A stretch of DNA of 64,000 nucleotides. It comes from Oasisia sp. SBJ-2009 (lineage: Eukaryota > Annelida > Polychaeta > Sabellida > Siboglinidae). The first letter of the stretch is position 1; each line of letters starts with the position of its first letter. The notes beneath the pieces are model-generated. The model did no database searches. It was given only the letters and a program-made list of their open reading frames with translations, and was not told the origin of the DNA. Where the stretch lies: contig OZ024854.1 in the NCBI GenBank assembly GCA_964017155.1, positions 45,958,423 through 46,022,422 on the forward strand, written 5' to 3'. Position numbers and translations under genes: made by a program. Shown piece after piece: positions 38,346 through 64,000 of the stretch.

Positions 38346-38599
38346 GGAGGTAATTGTTGGATATGTAACACTATTTGGTTGGATGTGTAGGAATTTGAGC
38401 ATCAAAATAGCTGATTTAATTTGTTTACTATACTTCGAAGTTTGTATCTTGTGAGTGCAATCTGTGCATATATTATTGCATACATTATCTGCTGCGACAT
38501 TTCTGTACTGGCAAACATTTGTTCCTGCATAAAGACTTGAACGTCAGTTTGTGTGAGTTCGCCCCAGATGCTGGACGGGTTGTAGATTGGGTTGTAGGA

Positions 38600-38616
38600 G
38601 TGCCCTCTAGTGGCCA
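38600..38616 (-). promoter_or_regulatory. CTCF-like motif
   Basis: GTGCCCTCTAGTGGCCA matches the reverse-complement bilaterian CTCF core (GCC-M-Y-CT-R-S-TGG) at every core position. A similar near-match CTGCCATCTGGTGGTGG is at 44762-44778 inside tsr1 intron b-c. Short motifs occur by chance, so binding is unproven. Confidence 0.3.
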
Positions 38617-39059
38617 GGTGTGTCAGATTGGATCCACCATCACAGCTGTGCCAAAGCCGTTAAACTACACAATAGATTTGTTTAAAATTTCGGTAATATT
38701 ATGAATCCACCCGCTGGACCAATCTCTCTCTGATGTGTGTATTCATGAATAAACCTGCTGGTTTGTTTTAGCAATGATTTGGTGTGCGATTAATGTACTT
38801 TGGGCAGCAAATATTGATAGTTTAGTTGATTGTATTGCATCAACATTTTTGCGGTCAATTGTGTAACCAGTTACCAATTTAACCCATGGCTAAATTAATG
38901 TATTTATGTAGACAAAACATACATTCTGTTTTCAGTACGGCATTGACAAATCAGTAGGCTAAGAACAAATATATTTATAGTGATACATATGTGTCTGTTT
39001 CCCAAGTTATAAATAGAAATGTGGAAAAAATGCATAGTTAACAGTTAATTGTGTTCTTA

Positions 39060-39440
39060 TCTATCCGCGCATGACTGTCATGTAGAGTCAGATGGTGCAA
39101 TGAGTTCCACGTCAGCTGTTGGCACTAACAAAACGTTTCCTTATCACGTGTCGTAGGCGCCAGAAAGGCGCATTTTTGCGGTGACAGATCAGAAATCGCT
39201 TATACATATTCCACGTACAGTTCGAGTGTGTAATTCTTGCTAAATGCAGTTATCAGCGCTAAACGGAAATCTGTTGGATTTGATGAATACGTCAGCGCGG
39301 TTATCCGCAAGTGTCCCGGGAGCACTCAGGGGCTTTGTTGGCGGCGATGCGCAATTAGACGGCAATCTGCCCACGGGTACAATGGGCTCACTTGAGGATT
39401 ATCTCAGCGTTTAATTGGAGAAACATTTGTCGGCATGCAT
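39060..39440. promoter_or_regulatory. CpG-richer unique stretch
   Basis: Contains TATCACGTGTCGTAGGCGCC, an E-box CACGTG, AGCGCGGTTATCCGC and several TAAT/ATTA-type sites (GCAATTAGACGG, TTTAATTGG). Reads like a non-coding regulatory block rather than an exon. Confidence 0.28.
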
Positions 39441-40027
39441 GGTGTGGTAACTTTGTGGTTGTGGTTGTGGGATAACAACCGGCACAGCAGGAATCTGGGC
39501 TTCTCCCTCCAAGGTCACCCACGTGAGATGGGAAGAGGGATCTCTCCCCAGGGAAGGGAAGGGAGCAGAGGGGGGTGGTTGTACTACACACAGGATCATA
39601 ACTGAGTCAACATCATAGGCCATAGGGATGCTCCTGGGGTCAGGCCTGGGCTGTGTGCTGGTGATACTGTCACCTGGTGGTGGCTAGTTAGTTCTATGTT
39701 TTGATGGGTCAGTGTTGAATAAGAAAACTTTATGTCATGTTGCAACCTGTGTAACGATTTGTACAAATGGTACAATTATGAATTAAAAAACTAATAATAA
39801 AGCTAAAACTTTATGAGTTTAAAAAATAAAGATATGTATGAAAATATAATGAAATGTAAATAAGAAGATATGTTGAACGTATAAAACATATATATACATG
39901 TATATGTGATACATTAATAGGATTAATATTATGGTTTTCTGTTGTAGTTTATATATATTAATACATCATAACAAAGGTTTATTTCAGACAGAATTAGTAG
40001 TTTTGAGTACATAGTACAAAAGGTAGT

Positions 40028-40029
<2 letters not shown>

Positions 40030-40102
<73 letters not shown>
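40030..40102. repeat. (TA)n microsatellite
   Basis: Uninterrupted TA run. A similar one is at 40584-40640. Confidence 0.97.
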
Positions 40103-40104
<2 letters not shown>

Positions 40105-40582
40105 ATACCATGCTTTAAGTGTGTACATAAGGAACATGTAGTTCTAGTAAACATGTCATGCACTAAAAGACCAAGAAAAAGCACTTTTTGCATTGAATAT
40201 ACAATACAAAGAAGTGGCAAGTGATTTGTTGACAAGTTTAGTTTTGCACCTGTTTGTAAGTGTTTTAAAAGGGTGGGTCCTTCCCCTTTTGATCGAAGTG
40301 TGCTTTCAGGCAGTCACTCCCCACTGCCCCTAAAGGTCTCTCGCCATCAATCAGTGGTCATCATGCTTCCAAGTTTATGCCAATTTTAGTTCACTTTACA
40401 GCACTCCAGTCATGTGTAAAATATTGCTTTCACTACTCAGTGTTTTGTTTGGATGAACAAAACCTTGCTGTATGTACCCACTGCACATACAGCCTCCTAT
40501 GCAAAGCAGTAACGCAAGAGAAGTGATGATTGAAACTGGCCAAATATATGACATTTATTATTAGATGAATCAGATGAACCAC

Positions 40583-40642
<60 letters not shown>

Positions 40643-40999
40643 CACATACATCAATGCATATACACAGCAAATATGTTGTCCACAATGGTCTTGCTAATCA
40701 AGACCTACACCTTTTAACATATTACAAATTACCGGTACAAACAGTTCTCTCCACAATATATTTACTACTTATTGTCGGTGGGGGTCACTCCACCACTAGG
40801 TCACCTAGAATTAAATGTGACCGACCCCCACCTACTATTTATGCCTGGTAAAGTATACTGTTGCACAGTTTACAGTAAAATGCATATGTCACATTTGAGG
40901 AATGCACGCTTAACTGGAGACCTGCTTCGTACATGACACAACACCAGCAGATTGAAGAGTGAGAGACAGGCATCAATTAAGAATTTCACCCGAAGGCAT

Positions 41000-41430
41000 G
41001 CGTGGTCGGTACACTTGCGCCAGCGACCACAGCGCAGACTGATTCTCTAATAGAGTCACTTAATTTCAATTACGTATCATTGATTGAGATCAATACATGT
41101 CGTAAGTGTTGTGGTAGGCGTTGTTTAGAGTCTCGACGGACAGTGTGGCTTTGTCTAGCCATCCACAGCTGTCAGGATCTATTGAATAACGACATCCGTG
41201 GAATATATTGAGGAGATCTGTGCAGGTTGCCGGCGCGAGACGATATCGTCCACTAGGGTTGATGTATGATGGCGATGATGATTTTGTCTTTTTAACGGGT
41301 GCATATTAAATGGTGATGCATGGTGTGTTTAGGCGCGGTTTTGATGCCACTTTCTGGCATCGGCTCTCAGTTTAGAATAACGTTAGCGGGACAAAGTGTT
41401 TAGTGTGTGGGTTATTTATACAGTAGAACA
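41000..41430. other. Unique stretch with moderate CpG, function unknown
   Basis: CACTTGCGCCAGCGACCACA, TCACTTAATTTCAATTACG and GGCGCGAGACGATATCGTCC suggest non-repeat sequence. No splice-bounded open frame fits a protein I know. Confidence 0.25.
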
Positions 41431-41854
41431 AATAACAACACTGTCTAGAGGAAGATGTGTGACACTTGGCACACAGTGGTCCTGTTGTTCTGTAAGAATG
41501 TGCGGCCTAGCTCAGTCATCGTTGCACACAATTCACTCATAGTGGCAACCCATAATTGCTCAATCTGGGATGGTTTTAACTGCTTGGTAACAAGTCGTTT
41601 AAACAGGGTTCATTTGGCCTTGACGTTGGTTAAGAAAAACCTGTGTCGATAAAACTAATATATGAATCTCTGGTTTTAATTGTTTGTCAGCACCATTGAC
41701 TTTTCAGTGACATTTTCTAAAACATCTTCCATAACTGTCTTTGACATGTTTTTACTAGTTTTTACTTCAAAGATTTTATTTTTAGTCTTGTAACCATGTA
41801 CACTGTACATGCAATGTATTTAAAATAAATGCTGTTCTTTATATAACTCTCTTC

Positions 41855-41935
41855 CCTTTGATAGACCTGTTTATTCAAACAGCATCTGATCTCATTGCCA
41901 CTGGAATAACCTGACCATCATACAATGCACCTTTT
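41855..41935 (-). mobile_element. SINE-A fragment
   Basis: TTTGATAGACCTGTTTATTC, AAACAGCATCTGATCTCA matches the tail-proximal part of the family in reverse orientation. Short and diverged. Confidence 0.4.
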
Positions 41936-42119
41936 AGCAAACTCCAGTACTAATGGTTAAAATATATGACAAGTAAACACACAGTTTGATCATCCTTGCA
42001 AGCCAGGGGTCATTGCACTGTGCTACAGTACCCCTGGCTGCACCGTTCTGCAAAGGTGAGCAGAGTTGAACTATAAAATTGTAGCAGTTAACTTCGCCAG
42101 CCGTTTCTACTACAGCCAT

Positions 42120-43579
42120 GGGAACAGTGCAAATACCAGCCCCAGTTTAAAGACAATTACACGACTGGTGGGAATCCTAATATAATGACCCACTAGCATC
42201 CTAAACAATGCATGTAAACTAAGACAAGCAGCCTGTAGTGAGGTTCAGCCCCTCAACTCCGCCTGGAATATAAACGGCCTGCCGATGTGACTGAATTTGA
42301 AATAAATAAAATAAGGAGACCTTTTATCAGATAATGTTGTATTATAAAGACTATTCAAAATTTAACTTGTATTAACACAAAATACAAAAAACTAGAAATA
42401 CAAATTTGCAGTTGTTCATAAAATAGGAATTACGGCAGGATTATCCAGTATCCATAAGGTGGCAGCATTGTTTAGCCCCACATGGATAACATTCAAACGC
42501 TGGCGAAGTTACACAGCCGAGCAACAGTCAGTTAAGTGAGACTAAATGTGGCTGAACCCACCCTAAATGATTATCATATGACCGGAGGCTGACCACACAT
42601 CATATGACCAGAGGCCGACCACACTCTCATGAGCAATATGGGTAACTGGTGGTTGTGGTTGGTACTGACGTAATCAACCGCAGTAACCTCTGGTGTTCGA
42701 GGATGGCTTAGACCCGATTAATAATTTTTTAGCTCGTTTAATCCACTTTAAAACCCAAACCTGTTTTTGATCAGTCAAACCAGGTTAATAACAACTCACA
42801 TCAACACAGCTCACATCAAAACAGCTCACATCAACACAGCTCACATCAACACAGCTCACATCAACACAGCTGATCTAAGAGAAAACACAAACCACAGATG
42901 TGTAGACCCTTCCTGTTAACACGTCTTTTTTGGTTTACATCGTTTCCCACTTGAGCAACTATTAATCAGCTGCAGTCATCAAGTATTTATTCATAGACTT
43001 GCGTAACTTTCAACAGCCAGATAGGGATGTTGCAATCATACCCTTACACGTGAGTCTGAACTGGTACACCACATATCTTCATTCAGAGTATGTGATGTCT
43101 TTCTTTTCCGGCATTGGTGATTGAAGTAATTTAACTTTAACGTGTGTAGCGAATTCTTGTTTCCTTGAAACATGCTAAATATATTTTTACCAGTTGAGAC
43201 TAGATGCATGTGATTGTATAAGCAATGTTATTTTATTTATAAATGTTTGATGTTAGGAAAAACTTAAAAATATATACTTAAAGAAATAGTAGTATTGCTT
43301 GCAGATTTTTAGATTCGGTTTCCTTTTGTTTGCATTACTGAGTCTGGTTACTGATGGTTTAAATGCAGACAAAATAGACTTGATTTTTATTACCATATTA
43401 TTAAAGTAACTCCTTTTTGGAAAATGTTCAACTTGACCAAGTGTATAGAAACTATGACAACTTTGTATTATCCTTCAAGTATGCAGCATTGACCAGTAAG
43501 TTAGGGGTTGATTTTGAACAAGTAAAGGACCTTTGGGGTGAATTGATGCAGTAACTAGTGGATCAGACTCTTCATCAAC
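42120..43579. other. Sequence directly upstream of the first tsr1 exon found
   Basis: Searched for the preceding tsr1 exon: no splice-bounded open segment resembling the AARP2CN or GTPase-like part was seen. It holds the 15-bp repeat at 42797 and a short direct repeat CATATGACC-GAGGC-GACCACAC at 42575-42630. Confidence 0.4.
42797..42875. repeat. 15-bp tandem repeat
   Basis: Five units of TCACATCAACACAGC, one with an A for C change. Confidence 0.93.
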
Positions 43580-43800
43580 AGAAACCGAGTGGAAACCCTG
43601 AGCTGTCATGTCAGTCCCTTCAGCAAGCCAATTCACTCAGCCGTATGAATGAAGACCTGGCTGTAGACAGTGGTGGATGTATATGTACAAAATGTCTTTG
43701 TGCATTAATTACAGCATGGCTGAATGCTTCACAGGGGAGTTGAGATGGTGTTCATTTGAACATGTCTGTGTGTAAAGGCCAGGACACTGCACTGTGCGAG
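43580..43800 (+). mobile_element. SINE-A copy, head degraded
   Basis: AGCCGTATGAATGAAGACCT, GGCTGTAGACAGTGGTGG, GTGCATTAATTACAGCATGG, CTGAATGCTTCACAGGGG and GAACATGTCTGTGTGTAAAG match the family body. It lies just 55 bp upstream of the first tsr1 exon found. The 61-residue open frame here is part of this SINE. Confidence 0.75.
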
Positions 43801-43855
43801 AATTTACCTTTGTAAGTCACTGACGTTTCCATGTTGGTTTATTTGTTGTTGTCAG

Positions 43856-60168
<16,313 letters not shown>

Positions 60169-60233
60169 GGCTTTAGTCAGCCAATCTTTTATCACTGTCA
60201 CATGAAATATTTGTCTGAGTGATCATCTGTATT

Positions 60234-60335
60234 ATTAAAGGAATACTCCAGTCAGTGAGAGATTCACAGCAATTTCTTACACAAGTATAATATGTTGGTA
60301 GTGAATAGTAATTGTGCATAAAGATCTTTAATAAA
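60234..60335 (+). promoter_or_regulatory. Candidate proximal poly(A) signals for tsr1
   Basis: ATTAAA at 60234-60239, overlapping the MITE edge, and AATAAA at 60330-60335 inside the MITE, both within 170 bp of the stop codon. Which is used cannot be told from sequence. Confidence 0.35.
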
Positions 60336-60605
60336 CAATTAATATTTGTACCAGAAACACTCGATGTTGGATTCCGGGCACTGCCATCTTGAGATTTATG
60401 CGCCAGTGATGTAAACTGCTTACGTCACTGGCGATAAATCTCAAGATGGCAGCTCTCTGAATCTAAGATAGCATGTTTTTGATACCATTAAACAATAACT
60501 AATTGTTTATTGACGATCTTTATGCACAATTACTAGGCACAACCAATATATTATACATATGTAAGTTAATACTGTGAACCTTTCACTGACTGGAGTATCC
60601 CTTTA
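60236..60605. mobile_element. Palindromic MITE just after the tsr1 stop codon
   Basis: The left arm TAAAGGAATACTCCAGTCAG and the right arm CTGACTGGAGTATCCCTTTA are near-perfect inverted repeats. The symmetry continues inward (TGTGCATAAAGATCTTTAAT with its inverse, and TCTTGAGATTTATGCGCCAG / CTGGCGATAAATCTCAAGA around 60390-60450). Almost the whole 370 bp is one foldback. It starts 68 bp after TGA, so if transcribed in the 3' UTR it would form a long hairpin. Confidence 0.85.
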
Positions 60606-62165
60606 GATGATGGATAAATATATGTGTGTATACATACTGTATATGTATGTATAATCCATTGGTCATGCTTGATGTTTTATGATTGTTAATTAAATATATA
60701 CTTATGCGTACATATCTACATCAAAGTTGTGTATTCATTGAACATCCCAGTGCATCTGAGGCCTTTGTCTGCAAAACAAGTGAATCAATTTTGTGCATTT
60801 CAATATTAGGCTTCTCTTCTGTTGGGCTTTGCTAAATGACAGATCGGAAAACTGTTATTTTATCGATCAACTGTGTACTGGGTTTTATGTGTTTTGTCAG
60901 AAATTACCTCTACCATTATTCACCCTATTGTGGTACAAAAACTCTTACTTCAATTTATTGTATTTAATTCCCGTTGCAGACAAGCTCTTGTAGTGTGTGG
61001 CCCACCATGCCAAAATGAGATGTCTCAAAACATTTCAGGATCAGATACAAGCCAAAACACAACTACACCATCATACAGTAATCCAGAATAGACTGGTCTT
61101 CAATGTATATCAATATTACCCAAATGTGTTTATTTTAATGTTTTGGTGACACTAATGTATTTTTCTGGCAATGGTTCAAACTACAGTTGTTAATGTGAAC
61201 ATTGGCACCTACAGTGAAAATCGTAACCTACAGTCATAGTTAAGAGAATGAAAATCACAATTACCAGTGTGAAATCCCGAGACTTGATAGTATGAAAACC
61301 AGTTAAAACTTTGAAAATCATAGCTGACAGTGCATGAAATCGTAGTTTAAATTGTTTACATTAAAATTGACTGAGAAACACTCAGGTATTGTTATTTTCC
61401 TCTGCTGTGCTCTGTTCAAATAAGCAATAAAAGCAATACTTTTCTTTTTCGAGAAGTATCTAATGTTGGTATTATGGGGCATAGGTACACAAATGTATAT
61501 ATATATCATTATATATTTTAACCTTATGTATGTTATGATGTTTAACATGCAATTTGAGGTAGCTATTGTGTTGCTATTGATGAATGTAATATCCAATAAA
61601 ACCAATTAACTGTAAATTTCAAAATGGGTTGTTATCTTTCATAAGAAAGGATATTTAGTCATATATAAGGTAGAACATTTCTGTCACATAGTTCTGTTGT
61701 GAAATTGTACTGTACCTTATTTATACAACTGTGGCCAAGAACAGAAACATATAAAACAATGATACTTTTCCTCAGTTTGACACTACAACAAGCTGGTTTG
61801 TTTGTAAAAACTGGGTTTTGGTCACTGGGCTAATGTCGAAATAATGTTTAACCGGATGTGGTCAAAATTATATATACAATTGTAAAAAGGTGGTCTGCAG
61901 TGTTCAAAAGATATGTACTGACCAGTGGTCACTGGTCACTGAGCATGAAGCATGAATTCTGCCTTGTTTCAGTTCAATAAAACGTCGCAACATTTACCAA
62001 GTCTCTGGTTCGTAATTATTTTAGACAATTTCTAGAATCAAGTTTGAAATCAGTTACCAGGAAATTAACATCTACTAATACATCAAATCGTGTTGTAAGC
62101 ACTAAAATGCAACTTATAGTGTACACAACATAATATGCTACCTATGACCATTATGAATTCTTATC
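60606..62165. other. tsr1 3' flank or long 3' UTR
   Basis: AT-rich, no open frame of interest, no repeat family recognised. Contains the distal poly(A) candidates at 61595 and 61976. Confidence 0.4.
61595..61600 (+). promoter_or_regulatory. Candidate distal poly(A) signal
   Basis: AATAAA followed by T/G-rich sequence (GGGTTGTTATCTTTC) about 30 bp later. A further AATAAA lies at 61976-61981 with TCTCTGGTTCG downstream. Either would give a 3' UTR of 1.4-1.8 kb that includes the palindromic MITE. Confidence 0.3.
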
Positions 62166-62431
62166 TCAAACCTCTCCCATCTGTTCCCTCCCTGTTGACA
62201 GCCCTTAACCCCAACCTCTCCCATCTGTTCCCTCCCTGTTGACAGCCCTTAACCCCAACCTCTCCCATCTGTTCCCTCCCTGTTGACAGCCCTTAACCCC
62301 AACCTCTCCCATCTGTTCCCTCCCTGTTGACAGCCCTTAACCCCAACCTCTCCCATCTGTTCCCTCCCTGTTGACAGCCCTTAACCCCAAACTCTCCCAT
62401 CTGTTCCCTCCCTATTGACAGCCCTTAACCC
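62166..62431. repeat. 44-bp minisatellite, six units
   Basis: Unit AACCTCTCCCATCTGTTCCC, TCCCTGTTGACAGCCCTTAA, CCCC, nearly identical throughout. About 2 kb beyond tsr1. Confidence 0.97.
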
Positions 62432-64000
62432 CATCAAGTGGCACTACTACACGTTTTCTGTTATTACCAAAGATTACCCCCCAAAATGGCACCATCATCA
62501 ACCAAATGAAGGTCATCAAATAGAAGAACAGGCAAAGAGGAGACCATGTATAATATGGTGCCACATTCACCATATCAAACATTATGCTACTTGGAGCAAA
62601 TGATGCAATATATTTGTCAAAAGTGGTTTTGTTTCCACTGCCAGTCTGACCAGATGTTTTATGAAATGTTACAGCATTCAGTGGTTTTAGAGTACCAAAA
62701 GTAATTACGGTGATTGAAAGTGTAGTAACTAGTTCATAATTGTGTGACGTGCAATTTCAATTGTAAAATTATTAAGTAATTTGGTAAAATGTACACCAGA
62801 AATTTACTCTAATCAGCACCTTGTTGCGGTAAAGTTAAAAGAATGCTATATAAATGATTACACAAATCAACAAGAACAGTTGACATTACACACAAACCAC
62901 GCCAAACAACTGATATTTAAGCACATTTTATTACAGACAAGTAAATAGAAAGGACAACAATAACAATAGTTACCTTAAATGTCTAACTTTTAGGCAAGAT
63001 AGGCATAACATTTTAGAAAATACAACCACAATATCGGCGTGCTCCCAATGATATAGGTAAACATAATAATACATAAGTAAATTATCTAATTTTACCCCTT
63101 GCTACAAAAGTAGAATATTTGCATACGGGTGCATCAATACTTTTTATTTTAATACCTTGGCATATTTTCTTTGGCACTTGCATCTAATGTCACATTTTGT
63201 ACTGATACATTCCACAGAATACAGCGCATTGTACATAGTGAATTTAGTGTAGACTCATTTTGACTAGCTAACTGAATGAATTAGTTGAACGAACAAATTT
63301 AATAAATTTATACGTATTTATAATATCTTAGAATAAAAAATCCACATATAGCTTATTCTTGCATTTTTTTATCAATAATTTTTTCTCTTGAATACATGTA
63401 ATAAATGTATACGTATTTATAATATTTTTAGATTAAACATAATTTTTAGATTAAAAATTACATGTAGCTTATTCTTGTGATTTTGTTTCAATAATTAGTT
63501 TTCTCTTAAAAACGCTGCAATGAAATGACATATGTTAGTTTTCTCACGAAGACTACATTTCAAGATATAGACATTTTAAAAAGGCAATAAATGTTTATAA
63601 TTAAAAGGAAAGCAAAATACTGTTTTCAAATTTTTCTGGTTTTTCAAATTTCCTTTTTTTTGTTTCTGATGATGTGTACCACTGTCAATTTATATTATGT
63701 ATTATGTGAAAAAAATTCTGAAGTTTAATTATAATTATGACATTTCTAACTAGGTCCAGATCAGTTTCCATTAAATATTTAACTGGATGTTGAAACCAGC
63801 CACAATAAAATAATATTTACGCCAACAGTTATGTCTCAAATTCTTTACCCTCTGCTTTTATGGGTGAGCTGTCATATCAAGTTACATGATAAGCTGATCA
63901 ATTATTGTTAAATGTAATGTTTTATGAGACGACAACCCATATATTGTATAGGAGTTATTGGCAATATTTGGCAACGAATATCCGCTCTGCAACTTTTCAG
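62432..64000. other. Right-hand flank without recognised gene
   Basis: Very AT-rich with two similar tracts near 63300-63360 and 63400-63480 (ATACGTATTTATAATAT, TAGCTTATTCTTG). TTTATT at 62927 read on the minus strand would be AATAAA, so a convergent gene's 3' UTR is possible. Nothing coding supports it. Confidence 0.4.

Overview
The window is eukaryotic genomic DNA, AT-rich and dominated by non-coding sequence. It holds long spliceosomal introns, very many (TA)n, (AC)n and tetranucleotide microsatellites, at least eleven minisatellites, tRNA-derived SINEs, LINE 3' relics and hAT-like non-autonomous DNA transposons. This fits a repeat-rich marine invertebrate, either a lophotrochozoan or a non-vertebrate deuterostome such as amphioxus or a hemichordate. 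The sequence alone does not settle which. There are no bacterial-style operons, no true tRNA or rRNA genes and no CRISPR.

One protein-coding gene is firmly supported: the 3' half of tsr1, a pre-40S ribosome maturation factor, on the + strand from 43856 to 60168. Ten exons with GT/AG boundaries join in one continuous frame of 1170 nt (389 codons plus TGA). They cover the acidic linker and the whole RIBIOP_C region. The N-terminal half of the family protein was not found in the 43.8 kb to the left.

Layout. 1-43855 has no gene I can support. It is a mosaic of SINEs (families A and B), an hAT-like MITE family with 8-bp target duplications, a 1.1-kb hAT-like element (22744-23844), LINE ends (8130-8345, 14446-14668, 29812-30045), foldback repeats (29529-29681, 30797-31257), minisatellites (3895-4903, 5700-6080, 12056-13190, 19570-19748) and three CpG-richer non-repetitive patches that could be regulatory. 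43856-60168 is tsr1; its introns carry an (AC)n tract of about 205 bp, several minisatellites, a SINE, LINE relics and a 2.4-kb inverted-repeat element. 60169-64000 is the tsr1 3' flank, with a palindromic MITE just after the stop codon, candidate poly(A) signals and a 44-bp minisatellite.

The most interesting signal is in tsr1. A 45-bp minisatellite upstream of the exon at 51086 is built from the intron/exon junction itself. About 17 units each carry a copy of the polypyrimidine-TAG acceptor plus the first dozen codons of that exon, and roughly the last 12 units are open in the exon's reading frame. A second, older array with a unit of about 65 bp appears to span the acceptor of the exon at 46667 in the same way.
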